Both the position numbers and the translations under genes were made by a program. DNA of 64,000 nt, from the NCBI RefSeq assembly GCF_024585165.1, contig NZ_CP029008.1, positions 3,348,001 to 3,412,000 of the forward strand, given 5' to 3'. A model generated the notes under the pieces. That model saw nothing but the letters and a program-made list of their open reading frames with translations. It had not been told where the DNA came from and ran no database searches. This stretch comes from Bradyrhizobium sp. WBOS07. Lineage in GTDB: Bacteria; Pseudomonadota; Alphaproteobacteria; Rhizobiales; Xanthobacteraceae. Numbering within the stretch: the first letter of the stretch is position 1; every line of letters begins with the position of its first letter. Of this stretch, positions 48,081-57,683 are shown in pieces.

Positions 48081-48193
48081 GTCATTGCGAGGAGCCCGCG
48101 ACAAATTGCGAAGCAATTTGCGCTGGCGACGAAGCAATCCAGACTATTTCCGCGGACACATTTCTGGATTGCTTCGCTGCGCTCGCAAATGAC
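48081..48193. repeat. Palindromic intergenic repeat (GTCATTGCGAGG family)
   Basis: An inverted repeat starting GTCATTGCGAGGAGC, with ATTGCGAAGCAAT and GAAGCAATCCAGA in one half and TCTGGATTGCTTC and GCTCGCAAATGAC in the other. A short degenerate relative (GGGTTGCTTCACTGCGCTCGCAATGACG) is near 11710. Confidence 0.75.
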
Positions 48194-48201
48194 GGCGACG
48201 G

Positions 48202-48729
48202 TCACGCCGCCCCGTCACGCAGCGGCGGGTGGTAGGACAGCGCGGTGTCCCAGGGGAAGAAGATCCAGGTGTCCTGCGAGACCTCGGTGATGAAGGTATC
48301 GACCAGCGGGCGCCCTTTCGGCTTGGCGTAGACGGTGGCGAAATGCGCGTCGGGCAACATCTCGCGCACCAGCCGGCCGGTCTTGCCGGTGTCGACGAGG
48401 TCGTCGACGATCAACAGCCCCTTGCCGGTGCCGCCGCCAAGCTTCATGGCCTGTTCCGAAATGCCCTTGAGGACCTGGAGCTCGCCCTGCTTGTCGTGAT
48501 CGTAGCTGGCGATACAGACCGTATCGATCACGCGCACGCCGAGCTCGCGGGCCACGATCGCGGCCGGCACGAGGCCGCCGCGCGTGATCGCGATCACCGC
48601 GTGGAACGGACCGACCTCGTTGAGCCGCCAGGTCAGCGCCCGGCAATCCCGGTGGAATTGGTCCCACGAGACCGGAAAGGCCCTGCCCGCCCGCTCCTGT
48701 GCGCTCAGTTCCGGTGCTTCACCAGCCAT
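48202..48729 (-). CDS. gpt: Xanthine phosphoribosyltransferase
   Basis: A 175-residue type I phosphoribosyltransferase of purine salvage that joins xanthine or guanine to PRPP. The PRPP-binding loop is [14 protein letters not shown] (about residues 105-118), preceded by [16 protein letters not shown], and the hood with [10 protein letters not shown] at the C-terminus matches Gpt. Transcribed singly, convergent with the repeat region. Confidence 0.9.
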   Translation of the reverse strand: MAGEAPELSAQERAGRAFPVSWDQFHRDCRALTWRLNEVGPFHAVIAITRGGLVPAAIVARELGVRVIDTVCIASYDHDKQGELQVLKGISEQAMKLGGGTGKGLLIVDDLVDTGKTGRLVREMLPDAHFATVYAKPKGRPLVDTFITEVSQDTWIFFPWDTALSYHPPLRDGAA

Positions 48730-48770
48730 TGTCGTCTCCTGCGTCGTAAAACGTCCGGCAAGCCGCGGGC

Positions 48771-49508
48771 TTAACGGCTGACGTTCAATCCTGCCAGCAT
48801 CTCCTTCACCGCAGCCATCGCTGCCGCCAGCTTCTCGGGATCTCGCGAGCGCACCACCAGGTTGGTGTTCGGTTTCGAATCCTCGTCCATGAAGGGATAG
48901 CTGCCGATGATGGTGTCGGGATGGGCGGCGGCGATCGCCCGCAGCGGACCACCGATGTCGCCCTCGCGCGCGTTGGCGCGCACCGTGTCGGAGAGCATGC
49001 GCACGCCCGATTTCAGCTTGGGTGCGACGATGTCCATCATCGCCTGCATGATCGAGGGCACGCCCGCCATGACGATGACATTGCCGATCTTGAAGCCGGG
49101 AGCCAGGATGGTCGCGCTCTGGATCAGCTCGGCGCCGTCGGGGATGCGGGCCATGCGGAGGCGGGCCTCGTTGAGGTCCTGCTCGCTCCAGCGCTCGCGA
49201 AAACGAGCGACAACCTCCGGGTGGTGGTCGATGCCGACGCCGAACGCCTTGGCGACGGCATCGGCGGTGATGTCGTCATGGGTCGGCCCGATGCCCCCGG
49301 TGGTGAAGACATAGGTGTAGCGATGCCGCAGTGCATCCAGGGCCGCGATGATGTCGGCCTCGTCGTCGGAGACGACCCGGACCTCCTTCAGGTCGATGCC
49401 GATATTGGTCAGGTATTCGGCGATGAAGCCGATATTCTTGTCCTTGGTTCGGCCGGACAGGATCTCGTCGCCAATGACCAGAATGCCCGCCGTGACGATC
49501 TCGCTCAT
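48771..49508 (-). CDS. Molybdopterin-binding / CinA-like domain protein
   Basis: A 245-residue protein consisting of one MoCF (MoaB/Mog-type) domain, the N-terminal half of CinA-type proteins. Motifs are [38 protein letters not shown] and [14 protein letters not shown]. The C-terminal nicotinamide-nucleotide amidase domain of CinA is absent. Its role is unclear; molybdopterin binding or ADP-ribose pyrophosphatase activity are family possibilities. Confidence 0.85.
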   Translation of the reverse strand: MSEIVTAGILVIGDEILSGRTKDKNIGFIAEYLTNIGIDLKEVRVVSDDEADIIAALDALRHRYTYVFTTGGIGPTHDDITADAVAKAFGVGIDHHPEVVARFRERWSEQDLNEARLRMARIPDGAELIQSATILAPGFKIGNVIVMAGVPSIMQAMMDIVAPKLKSGVRMLSDTVRANAREGDIGGPLRAIAAAHPDTIIGSYPFMDEDSKPNTNLVVRSRDPEKLAAAMAAVKEMLAGLNVSR

Positions 49509-49787
49509 AACTCAAGTCCCTCACCTGTAGCGCCGACTTTGCCGGGGTAACGCGTTGAAGTCACGCGGTTTTGCTGCCGAAATAAGCAGTCCTCCGCCAT
49601 TTTTTCGGGCAGGCCGCCGGCCATATCAGGCAAATGCTGCCAAGCCATGCTTATCGCGCTGGCCCGGCCCTTGCTACCACATGAAAGTCATGCACTCTTG
49701 CCGCATGGCCACAGGACGTTGCGGTCTTCAACAAGGCCTTGCGGCCTGTCCAATGGCGCAACGCCTTGCGGAGACAAGTCGGGATCT

Positions 49788-51206
49788 ATGGCAGTCGCGT
49801 TTGACGAAATGAACATTCCCGGCGGGGACCTTCGCCCCGCCTATCAGGAGCTGGCGCGCTGGCTCAAGGAGACGCCCCCCGAGGCGCTCGAATATCGCCG
49901 CCAGGAGGCCGAGCTCCTGTTCCGCCGGATCGGCATCACCTTCGCGGTCTACGGCGAGGCCGAATCCACCGAACGCCTGATCCCCTTCGACGTCATCCCG
50001 CGAATCATGTCCGGCAAGGAATGGACCCTGTTGGAGAAGGGCCTGAAGCAGCGCGTGCGCGCGCTCAACATGTTCCTGCGCGACATCTATCACGGCCGCG
50101 ACATCCTCCGCGCCGAGATCGTGCCTGACGATCTGATCTTCCAGAATCCGGTGTTCCGGCCCGAGATGAACGGCCAGCACGTGCCGCACGACGTCTACGT
50201 GCACATCGCCGGCATCGACATCGTCCGGGTCGATGCCGAGGACTTCATCGTGCTGGAAGACAACGCGCGGACGCCGTCCGGCGTGTCCTACATGCTGGAA
50301 AACCGCGAGATCATGATGCGGCTGTTTCCGGACCTGTTCGCCCGCCACAAGGTGGCGCCGGTCGAGCGCTATCCGGATGAGCTGCTCGCCGCGCTCCGCT
50401 CGGTCGCGCCGCAAAGCGCGTCCAGCGAGCCGACCGTGGCCCTGCTCACGCCGGGCGTCTACAACTCGGCCTATTACGAGCACTCCTTCCTGGCCGACAA
50501 GCTCGGCATCGAGCTGGTCGAGGGCCGCGATCTCATCGTCAAGAACAACGAAGTGTTCATGCGGACGACGGAAGGGCTGAAGCGGGTCGACGTCATCTAC
50601 CGCCGCGTCGACGACGACTTCCTCGATCCCCTCACCTTCCGTCCCGATTCCGTGCTCGGCGTGCCCGGGCTGATGTCGGCCTATGCGGCCGGCAACATCA
50701 CCCTCGCCAACGCCGTCGGCACCGGCATTGCCGACGACAAGGCGATCTATTCCTACATGCCGGACATCGTGAGATTCTATCTCGGCGAGGAGCCGATCCT
50801 GAAGAACGTGCCGACCTGGCGCTGCCGCGAGCCAAAGGATCTCGCCTACGTGCTGGACAATCTGAGCGAGCTCGTCGTCAAGGAAGTGCACGGCTCCGGC
50901 GGCTACGGCATGCTGATCGGCCCCGCCGCGACGAAAGCGACGATCGAAGCGTTCCGCGACAAGCTCAAGCGCGAGCCGGAGGGTTTCATCGCGCAGCCGA
51001 CGCTGGCGCTCTCGACCTGCCCGACCTGCACCGCATCGGGCCTTGCACCACGCCATGTCGATCTTCGGCCCTTCGTGCTCACGGGCAGCAAGAGCACGAC
51101 CATCGTGCCGGGCGGCCTCACACGTGTTGCGCTGAAGGAAGGCTCCCTGGTGGTGAATTCGAGCCAGGGCGGCGGCACCAAAGACACCTGGATCCTGGAC
51201 GAGTAG
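49788..51206 (+). CDS. Circularly permuted ATP-grasp protein of the Anbu cluster
   Basis: A 472-residue circularly permuted ATP-grasp protein. Recognisable segments are YAVYGEAESTERLIPFDVIPR-type start (quoted in part: ESTERLIPFDVIPRI), VLEDNARTPSGVSYMLENR, LTPGVYNSAYYEHSFLAD and VVKEVHGSGGYGMLIGP. ATP-grasp enzymes make an amide or peptide-like bond; the product here is unknown. The alpha-E gene begins three bases after the stop, and the transglutaminase and Anbu peptidase genes follow, which is the conserved Anbu set. The ATG at 49788 begins the conserved region. Confidence 0.9.
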   Translation: MAVAFDEMNIPGGDLRPAYQELARWLKETPPEALEYRRQEAELLFRRIGITFAVYGEAESTERLIPFDVIPRIMSGKEWTLLEKGLKQRVRALNMFLRDIYHGRDILRAEIVPDDLIFQNPVFRPEMNGQHVPHDVYVHIAGIDIVRVDAEDFIVLEDNARTPSGVSYMLENREIMMRLFPDLFARHKVAPVERYPDELLAALRSVAPQSASSEPTVALLTPGVYNSAYYEHSFLADKLGIELVEGRDLIVKNNEVFMRTTEGLKRVDVIYRRVDDDFLDPLTFRPDSVLGVPGLMSAYAAGNITLANAVGTGIADDKAIYSYMPDIVRFYLGEEPILKNVPTWRCREPKDLAYVLDNLSELVVKEVHGSGGYGMLIGPAATKATIEAFRDKLKREPEGFIAQPTLALSTCPTCTASGLAPRHVDLRPFVLTGSKSTTIVPGGLTRVALKEGSLVVNSSQGGGTKDTWILDE

Positions 51207-51209
51207 CAG

Positions 51210-52154
51210 ATGCTGTCGCGTACCGCCGAAAACCTCTATTGGCTCGCCCGCTACGTCGAACGGGCCGAATATCTCGCGCGCACCATCGATGCGACCTTGC
51301 GCGTCACCGCGCTTCCCGCCGCCTATATCGGCAAGACTAACGAATGGGACTCGGCGCTGCTCACCGCCGGCGTCGCCGCCAGCTTCTACCAGACCTACGA
51401 GGAAGCCAACGAGCACAACGTCGTCGAATACCTCTCGTTCTCCGCGGACAATCCGTCCTCGATCAGGAATTGCATCGAGGCGGCGCGGCTGAACTCGCGT
51501 TCGGTGCGCACGGCACTGACCAGCGAGATGTGGGACACCATCAACTCGGCCTGGATCGAGCTTCAGGCGGTGTGGAGCAAGGGTGCCTCGACGCGCGAGG
51601 AGCTCGCGAAGTTCCTGCGCTTCGTGCAGGAGACCTCGCTGCGCTTCGACGGCTCGGCCTACCGGACCATGCTGCGCAACGACGCCTATTGGTTCTCGCG
51701 GATGGGGGTGCACCTGGAGCGCGCCGACAACACCGCGCGCATTCTCGACGTGAAGTATCACGTGCTGCTGCCCGAGGAGGAGCATGTCGGCGGCCCGCTC
51801 GACTTCTACCAGTGGAGCTCGATCCTGCGCTCGGTCTCGGCGCTGACGGCCTATCACTGGGTCTATCGCGAGACGCTGAAGCCGTGGCTGATCGCGGACC
51901 TGCTCATTCTCAACGACACGCTGCCGCGCTCGCTGGCGAGCTGCTACGGCAATCTCGTCCGCAACCTCGACCAGATCGGCGTCGCCTATGGCCGCCAGGG
52001 CGCAGCCCAGCGCCACGCCCGCGGCATCCGCAACCGGCTGGAGCACAGCAACATGAACGACATTTTCCAGCACGGCGTGCATGAATTCATTCAGGAATTC
52101 ATCACGGACAATTCCAGGCTGGGCGAAATCATCACGAAGCAGTATTTGATCTGA
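51210..52154 (+). CDS. Alpha-E domain protein of the Anbu cluster
   Basis: A 314-residue, almost entirely helical alpha-E family protein (MLSRTAENLYWLARYVERAE at the start, NTARILDVKYHVLL in the middle). Family members are always found next to circularly permuted ATP-grasp and transglutaminase genes, as here. It probably forms a complex with the ATP-grasp protein; biochemical function unknown. Confidence 0.9.
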   Translation: MLSRTAENLYWLARYVERAEYLARTIDATLRVTALPAAYIGKTNEWDSALLTAGVAASFYQTYEEANEHNVVEYLSFSADNPSSIRNCIEAARLNSRSVRTALTSEMWDTINSAWIELQAVWSKGASTREELAKFLRFVQETSLRFDGSAYRTMLRNDAYWFSRMGVHLERADNTARILDVKYHVLLPEEEHVGGPLDFYQWSSILRSVSALTAYHWVYRETLKPWLIADLLILNDTLPRSLASCYGNLVRNLDQIGVAYGRQGAAQRHARGIRNRLEHSNMNDIFQHGVHEFIQEFITDNSRLGEIITKQYLI

Positions 52155-52182
52155 TGTCCCTCGGCTGACGAAATAGGATACC

Positions 52183-52270
52183 GTCATGGCCGGGCTTGTC
52201 CCGGCCATCCACGTTCTTGCCTTCGCGCGTCGAGAAGAGCGTGGATGCCCGGGACAAGCCCGGGCATGAC
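52183..52270. repeat. Palindromic intergenic repeat (GTCATGGCCGGGC family)
   Basis: Arms GTCATGGCCGGGCTTGTCCC and GGGACAAGCCCGGGCATGAC with inner GGCCATCCACG and CGTGGATGCC. It separates the alpha-E and transglutaminase genes inside the Anbu cluster. Confidence 0.85.
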
Positions 52271-52321
52271 GAGCTTCCTTGCGGCGGCAGTCGGGCCTAA
52301 CCACGAGCACAACGGTCCGCC

Positions 52322-53170
52322 ATGCGCCTGCGAATCCTGCACACCACGACCTATCGCTACGAGCCGCCGGCCACGAGCGTGATCCAGATTCTGCGCATGA
52401 CGCCGGGCAGCCATGACGGGCAATATGTGGCGGAATGGCAGATCGACGTCTCCACCGACACCAAGCTCGACACGCACGAGGACGCGTTCGGCAACGTCAC
52501 CCATGTGCTGTCCTGCGGGCCGGTCGGCGACATCCAGATCACCGCCGAAGGGTTGATCGAGACCCACGACACCGGCGGCGTGCTGCGCGGCGCCGACGAA
52601 CGCTTTCCGGCGGGCATGTTCCTGCGCGCGACCGACCTCACCTCCGTCAACCCGGCGATGACGGCGGTTGCTCGCCAATTGCGCAGCGAGGCCGAGAGCG
52701 ACACGCTCGGCTTCCTGCACACGCTGATGACTGAGATTGCCGACCAAATGACGTTCGACGAGGACCCGACCCATAGCGGCACCTCGGCGGCGGAGGCGTT
52801 CACGCTCAAGCGCGGGGTGTGCCAGGACTACGCGCACATCTTCATTGCCTGCGCCCGCGCCGGCGGCGTGCCGGCGCGCTTCGTCTCCGGCCACTTCCTG
52901 CGCGCGGACGGCCTGTTGCATCAGGACGCCGGCCATGCCTGGGCGGAGGCCTACGTGCCCGACCTCGGCTGGGTCGGCTTCGATCCCGCCAACAGCATCT
53001 GCGCCACCGACGCCCATGTCCGCGTCGCGATCGGGCTCGACTATCTCGGCGCGGCCCCGGTGCGCGGCACCCGCTACGGCGGCGGCACGGAGACGCTGAC
53101 AGTCACCGTGAAGGTCGAGCAGGCCGGCCGCGGCGGGCCGTCGCAATCGCAATCCCAGCGGCAGGGCTAG
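52322..53170 (+). CDS. Transglutaminase-like protein of the Anbu cluster
   Basis: A 282-residue transglutaminase-like cysteine protease with an N-terminal beta-sandwich (MRLRILHTTTYRYEPPATSV). The triad is Cys167 (RGVCQDYAH), His205 (DAGHAWAEAYV) and Asp221 (GFDPAN). Such enzymes cut or crosslink amide bonds. In the conserved cluster it is expected to work with the ATP-grasp and alpha-E proteins and Anbu, though the substrate is not known. Confidence 0.9.
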   Translation: MRLRILHTTTYRYEPPATSVIQILRMTPGSHDGQYVAEWQIDVSTDTKLDTHEDAFGNVTHVLSCGPVGDIQITAEGLIETHDTGGVLRGADERFPAGMFLRATDLTSVNPAMTAVARQLRSEAESDTLGFLHTLMTEIADQMTFDEDPTHSGTSAAEAFTLKRGVCQDYAHIFIACARAGGVPARFVSGHFLRADGLLHQDAGHAWAEAYVPDLGWVGFDPANSICATDAHVRVAIGLDYLGAAPVRGTRYGGGTETLTVTVKVEQAGRGGPSQSQSQRQG

Positions 53171-53233
53171 CCGCAGCCGTCGGATCGCATCAGCCATGCT
53201 ACACTCGCAGGACCAGCCCTCCGCGAGGTACCC

Positions 53234-53641
53234 ATGGCCACTGTCAAACTGCTTTCGGACGATGAGCTCTCCCCTGAAGCGCGCGCCGTCTTCGACGATA
53301 TCCGCAAGGTGCGGAAGTCGGACTTCGTCAACAATTTCTGGCGCGCGCTGGCGCATGATCCGAAGACGCTGCGGCGGACCTGGGAGAGCATCAAGGAGGT
53401 GATGGCGCCCGGCGCGCTCGATCCCAAGGTCAAGGAAATGCTTTACGTGGCGGTTTCGATCGCGCATGGCTGCAGCTATTGCATTCATTCGCACACCGCC
53501 GCTGCACGCGCCAAGGGCATGAGCGAGGCCGAATATGCCGAGATGCTCGCCATCGTCGGCATGGCCGCGGAGACCAACCGCCTGGTGACGGCGCTCGGCG
53601 TGCCCGTGGATCAGGCGTTTCTTGTTGATGCCGGCGAATAA
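53234..53641 (+). CDS. Carboxymuconolactone decarboxylase family (AhpD-like) protein
   Basis: A 135-residue CMD-family protein. The CxxC pair with following His (HGCSYCIHSHTAAARAKG) is the peroxidase active site of AhpD-like members, so an antioxidant or redox role is more likely than lactone decarboxylation. It is inserted between the transglutaminase and Anbu peptidase genes, which is not part of the standard Anbu set as I know it. Confidence 0.85.
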   Translation: MATVKLLSDDELSPEARAVFDDIRKVRKSDFVNNFWRALAHDPKTLRRTWESIKEVMAPGALDPKVKEMLYVAVSIAHGCSYCIHSHTAAARAKGMSEAEYAEMLAIVGMAAETNRLVTALGVPVDQAFLVDAGE

Positions 53642-53657
53642 GCTGCCGTCTCACGCC

Positions 53658-53761
53658 GTCATTCCGGGGCGCGCGCAGCGCGAGCCCGGAATCCATCGAG
53701 CCGCAAAGTTCGTCGATGAATGGATTCCGGGTTCGTGACTTCGTCGCGCCCCCGGAATGAC
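53658..53761. repeat. Palindromic intergenic repeat (GTCATTCCGGGGC family)
   Basis: Outer arms GTCATTCCGGGGCGCG and CGCGCCCCCGGAATGAC, inner AGCCCGGAATCCAT and ATGGATTCCGGGTT. It lies between the CMD gene and the Anbu peptidase gene. Confidence 0.85.
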
Positions 53762-53834
53762 GGTCGGAATCGGGGGTTTCATGCCTCCTTGAAATTGGCT
53801 AGTAATTCCGCGCAAACGCGTTCGGGGAATGGAA

Positions 53835-54593
53835 ATGACCTATTGCTGCGGAATCCTGGTTCGGGACGGTCTGGTGATGATCGCCGACACCCGCACCAAT
53901 GCCGGCCTCGACAACGTCTCCACGTTCCGCAAGCTCCACATCTTCTCCAAGCCCGGCGAGCGCATCATGGCGATCGCCAGCGCCGGCAACCTCGCCATCA
54001 GCCAGTCGGTTCTCTCCACGCTGACCGAAGGCCTGGAGGACCCCAACACGGGCGAGCTCGAGACGCTGATGAACGCGCCGACGATGTTCCAGGCCGCCCA
54101 GCGCATCGGCCGGGCGATCCGGGCGGTGCACGCCACCGAAGGCCCTGCCTTGAAGTCCGAGGACGTGTCCTTCGACGTCTCCTTCCTGTTCGGCGGCCAG
54201 ATCAAGGGTTCGCGGATGCGCCTGTTCATGGTCTACACCGCCGGCAATTTCATCGAGTGCACCACCGACACGCCCTATTTGCAGATCGGCGAGCACAAAT
54301 ACGGCAAGCCGGTGCTCGACCGCGCCATGCATTACGACGTCGAGCTCTACGAGGCGCTGAAGACCGGCCTGATCTCGATGGACTCGACGATGCGCTCCAA
54401 TCTCGGCGTCGGCCTTCCCATCGACGTGCTGGTGGTGCGCTCGGACGCCTGCGAGGCCGACCTCAACCACCGCATCGAGGCGGGCGAGCCCTATTTCCAC
54501 GACCTGCGCTCGCGCTGGTCGGCGGCGCTGCGCGCAGCGCATCAGAACATTCCGCGGCCGCCCTACAAGAACGAAAAAGAACCGAAAACCTGA
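53835..54593 (+). CDS. Anbu peptidase (bacterial proteasome beta-subunit homologue)
   Basis: A 252-residue Ntn-hydrolase of the Anbu family, thought to assemble as an open helical ring related to proteasome beta subunits. The chain begins MTYCCGILVRDGLVMIADTR; removal of Met exposes Thr2 as the nucleophile, and the Asp and Lys expected in the active site appear in ADTRTNAG and FRKLHIF. For this reason I choose ATG 53835 over the ATG two codons earlier, which would bury the Thr. The natural target of Anbu is unknown; the neighbours suggest action on the ATP-grasp product. Confidence 0.92.
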   Translation: MTYCCGILVRDGLVMIADTRTNAGLDNVSTFRKLHIFSKPGERIMAIASAGNLAISQSVLSTLTEGLEDPNTGELETLMNAPTMFQAAQRIGRAIRAVHATEGPALKSEDVSFDVSFLFGGQIKGSRMRLFMVYTAGNFIECTTDTPYLQIGEHKYGKPVLDRAMHYDVELYEALKTGLISMDSTMRSNLGVGLPIDVLVVRSDACEADLNHRIEAGEPYFHDLRSRWSAALRAAHQNIPRPPYKNEKEPKT

Positions 54594-54617
54594 CAACATG
54601 AGCAAAGGCAGGAAACG

Positions 54618-55376
54618 ATGAGTGAAGCAAAAAAGATCGCATTGGTGACGGGCGCCGGCACCGGCGTCGGGCGCGCGGCCTCGCTGGCGCTGATGAATAC
54701 CGGCTTCACCGTCGTGCTCACGGGGCGCCGGCTCGACATGCTCGAGGAGACTGCAAAGCTCGGCCCGGCAGGAAAAAGCCTGTGCGTCACCGCCGACATG
54801 ACCAAGCCGGATTCCATTGCCGCGCTGTTCGACAAGGTGAAGGCGACCTACGGCCGGCTCGACGTGCTCTTCAACAATGCCGGCATGGGCGCGCCCGCCG
54901 TGCCGTTCGAGGACCTCAGCCTCGAGCAATGGCAGGCGGTGGTGAACACCAACCTCACCGGGCCGTTCCTGTGCACCCAGCACGCCTTCCGCATCATGAA
55001 GGACCAAGACCCGCGCGGCGGCCGCATCATCAACAACGGCTCGATCTCGGCGCATGCGCCGCGGCCGTTCTCGGCCGCCTACACCTCGACCAAGCACGCC
55101 ATCACCGGCCTGACCAAGGCCAGCAATCTCGATGGCCGCATGTACGACATCGCGGTCGGCCAGGTCGACATCGGCAATGCCGCGACCCCGATGACCGATC
55201 GCATGGTCAACGGCCCTGGCGTGCTGCAGCCGGACGGCACCACCAAGCACGAACCGCGCATGGACGCCAAGGCGGTCGGCGACGCCGTGGCCTATATGGC
55301 CGGCCTGCCGCTCGATGCCAACGTGCTGACCATGACGGTGATGGCGACCAAGATGCCGTTCGTCGGGCGGGGCTGA
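54618..55376 (+). CDS. SDR family oxidoreductase
   Basis: A 252-residue classical short-chain dehydrogenase. The cofactor motif is [20 protein letters not shown] marks the central strand, and the catalytic Ser and YTSTKHA Tyr-Lys pair follow at about 155. NAD(P)-dependent reduction or oxidation of a hydroxyl or carbonyl is expected; substrate unknown. It begins 25 bases after the Anbu peptidase gene, so it may be in the same operon. Confidence 0.9.
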   Translation: MSEAKKIALVTGAGTGVGRAASLALMNTGFTVVLTGRRLDMLEETAKLGPAGKSLCVTADMTKPDSIAALFDKVKATYGRLDVLFNNAGMGAPAVPFEDLSLEQWQAVVNTNLTGPFLCTQHAFRIMKDQDPRGGRIINNGSISAHAPRPFSAAYTSTKHAITGLTKASNLDGRMYDIAVGQVDIGNAATPMTDRMVNGPGVLQPDGTTKHEPRMDAKAVGDAVAYMAGLPLDANVLTMTVMATKMPFVGRG

Positions 55377-55413
55377 CACGTCGAGCGAAGCGCGTTACGA
55401 AACCCACGATCTC

Positions 55414-55548
55414 GTGCCCCGGACGCGGCGCAGCGCTCCTTCGGCGCTGCGCTGCAGAGCCGAGGCTCATGCTGCGGCTCGCGAAGCGAAGCTGGGTCCC
55501 GGCTCTGCGCCGCAACGCTGACGCGTTGCAGCTTGGCCGGGACACGCG
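55414..55548. repeat. Palindromic intergenic repeat (GTGCCCCGGACGC family)
   Basis: Begins GTGCCCCGGACGCGGCGCAG and ends GGCCGGGACACG, with inner hairpins GCAGCGC...GCGCTGC and GCAACGCTGACGCGTTGC. It is the second copy of the element at 11755-11892. Confidence 0.8.
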
Positions 55549-55670
55549 ACCATCTCGACTTCAAACTCTCCACCTGACGCTGGCTCGGGACAGCTTCCTC
55601 CGGGGCCACCACGACGGCATTGCCTTTGCAAGGCCGGTGCGGCCATAATCGCCGAGGGTTCGGGGACATC

Positions 55671-56921
55671 ATGCTGCGGCTGCAATCGGCACTCGGCATC
55701 TTCGCATTGCTGTTGATCGCCTTCGCATTGGCAGAGAACCGGCGCGCCGTGTCGCTGCGCCAGGCGGCGATCGGCCTCTTCATCACCTTCGCCACCGCGA
55801 TCGTGCTGCTGAAGCTGCCGATCGTCGCTCACGCCTTCGGCACCATCAATGACGCGGTCGGTGCGATCTCCGCGGCCTCGCGCGCCGGGTCCGCCTTCGT
55901 GTTCGGCTATATCGGCGGCGGGCCCCTGCCCTTCGACGTCAAGGTGCCGGGCGCCGATTTCATCCTGGCGTTCCAGGCGCTGCCGATCGTTCTGGTCATG
56001 AGCGTGCTGACGACGCTGCTGTTCTACTGGCGCGTGCTGCCGCCGATCGTGCGCGGCATGGCCTGGCTGCTGGAGCGGACGCTCGGCGTCGGCGGCGCGG
56101 TCGGCCTGTCGACCGCCGCCAACGTCTTTCTCGGCATGGTCGAGGCCCCGCTGTTCGTGCGGCCCTACCTCAAGCAGATGACGCGCAGCGAATTGTTCCT
56201 GGTGATGACCGGCGGCATGGCGGGCATCGCCGGCACCGTGCTGGTGCTCTATGCAACGCTGCTGGCGCCCCTCATCCCCGACGCCGCCGCGCATTTCGTC
56301 ATCGCCTCGGTTCTGGGCGCACCCGCCGCGATCCTCGTCAGCCTGATCATGGTGCCTGAAATCTCGGACCGGCGCACCGGCGGCGCGCTTGAAGATCCCG
56401 AAATGGAAATGTCCGGCACGATGGACGCGATCGTGAAAGGCACCACCGCCGGCCTCGAGCTCTTGCTTAACATCGTCGCCATGCTGCTGGTGCTGGTGGC
56501 GCTGGTCTATCTCGTCAACGCCATGCTCGGCCTGCTGCCTCACATCGGCGGTGCCGCGATCTCCTTGCAACGACTGCTCGGCCTGGTGATGGCGCCGGTG
56601 TGCTGGCTGATGGGATTGCCGTGGGATCAGGCGATCACCGCCGGCAGCCTGATGGGCACCAAGACCGTGCTCAACGAATTGATCGCCTATGTCGATTTCT
56701 CAAAGCTGCCGCCCGGCGCGCTCGATCCGCGCTCGCGCCTGATCATGCTCTACGCGATGTGCGGCTTTGCCAATTTCGCCAGCCTCGGCATCATGGTCGG
56801 TGGCCTGGGGGTGATGGCGCCGGAGCGGCGCGAGGAGATCAACGCGCTCGGGCTGAAGTCGATCGTGTCGGGGACGCTGACCACGTGCTTGATGGGCGCG
56901 GTGGTGGGGGTGGTGGCTTAG
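55671..56921 (+). CDS. Nucleoside transporter (CNT/NupC family)
   Basis: A 416-residue concentrative nucleoside transporter driven by Na+ or H+. Eight or more membrane segments are visible, with the family segments GVGGAVGLSTAANVFLGMVEAPLFVRPYL and MTGGMAGIAGTVLVLYATLL (partly quoted) that form the substrate site, and the late KTVLNELIAYVDF. It imports nucleosides for salvage. The start ATG 55671 begins the first membrane segment. Singly transcribed between two repeats. Confidence 0.9.
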   Translation: MLRLQSALGIFALLLIAFALAENRRAVSLRQAAIGLFITFATAIVLLKLPIVAHAFGTINDAVGAISAASRAGSAFVFGYIGGGPLPFDVKVPGADFILAFQALPIVLVMSVLTTLLFYWRVLPPIVRGMAWLLERTLGVGGAVGLSTAANVFLGMVEAPLFVRPYLKQMTRSELFLVMTGGMAGIAGTVLVLYATLLAPLIPDAAAHFVIASVLGAPAAILVSLIMVPEISDRRTGGALEDPEMEMSGTMDAIVKGTTAGLELLLNIVAMLLVLVALVYLVNAMLGLLPHIGGAAISLQRLLGLVMAPVCWLMGLPWDQAITAGSLMGTKTVLNELIAYVDFSKLPPGALDPRSRLIMLYAMCGFANFASLGIMVGGLGVMAPERREEINALGLKSIVSGTLTTCLMGAVVGVVA

Positions 56922-56936
56922 ACTACTCCACCGGCC

Positions 56937-57018
56937 GTCATTCCGGGGCGCGACGAAGTCGCGAACTATGGTGCGCAATTGCGCACCGTAGCTCGCGCTA
57001 CGCGCGCCCCGGAATGAC
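56937..57018. repeat. Palindromic intergenic repeat (GTCATTCCGGGGC family, short form)
   Basis: Outer arms GTCATTCCGGGGCGCG and CGCGCCCCGGAATGAC as in the family, but the inner part is different (GGTGCGCAATTGCGCACC, a perfect palindrome). It lies between convergent genes and may serve as a terminator. Confidence 0.8.
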
Positions 57019-57019
57019 A

Positions 57020-57532
57020 TCAGGCCTTCAACTCCACCGTCTTGAATTCCGCCGGCAGGATCACCTCCAGCAGCTCGACGTCGTCGGAGTAATCCAGGAT
57101 CATGTGCTTGATCTTCGGCGGCTGGGTCCAGGCGCTGCCTTCCTTCATCAGCGTCTCGCCCTGCCCGTCCATGTAGGTCTTCACCCAGCCCTTGAGCACG
57201 TAGACCATCTGGAATTCGACGTCGTGGAAGTGCAGCTTGGAGACCTCGGCGGGATTGCAGGGGCCCTGCAGGCGGATGACATGCGCCTGCGCAAGACCGT
57301 GGGTCGCCTCGGCAATGCCGAGGTCGCGGTATTTCGCGTAGGCGCGCAGGCCGTCGGCCCTAAAGTCTTCCTCGCGGTGATGGCTGATGGCGATGCGTTG
57401 CCGCGGGCGCGCGGGTTTTTTCGCCGCCAGGACCGCCGGCTGCTTGACCGGCACGCGCACAGCGGCCTTGGCGCTGCTTCGTTTCTGGGCAACGGCTTGC
57501 ACCGCACCGCGCGATTTGGTCTTCGTGGCCAT
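57020..57532 (-). CDS. Cupin domain protein with basic N-terminus
   Basis: A 170-residue protein. Residues 1-45 are Lys/Arg/Ala-rich and probably disordered; residues about 90-165 form a single cupin (LHFHDVEFQMVYVLKG, then SAWTQPPKIKHMILDY), with two of the usual metal His positions visible. Role unknown, perhaps a sugar or regulatory ligand. Read towards the nucleoside transporter gene. Confidence 0.8.
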   Translation of the reverse strand: MATKTKSRGAVQAVAQKRSSAKAAVRVPVKQPAVLAAKKPARPRQRIAISHHREEDFRADGLRAYAKYRDLGIAEATHGLAQAHVIRLQGPCNPAEVSKLHFHDVEFQMVYVLKGWVKTYMDGQGETLMKEGSAWTQPPKIKHMILDYSDDVELLEVILPAEFKTVELKA

Positions 57533-57683
57533 TGGGTGCCTCCCCTGTTGTTATTTTGAGAGGCTAGCACGGAAACGGGTCTCGTGGCGTGCGCAAAGCG
57601 AGGCGTACCCACCGTTGAGGATCGCGAGAGATCGCGGGCACGGCGCGCACGCGCCTTTGCCCGCTCTCTGCACCGTCTCCATT

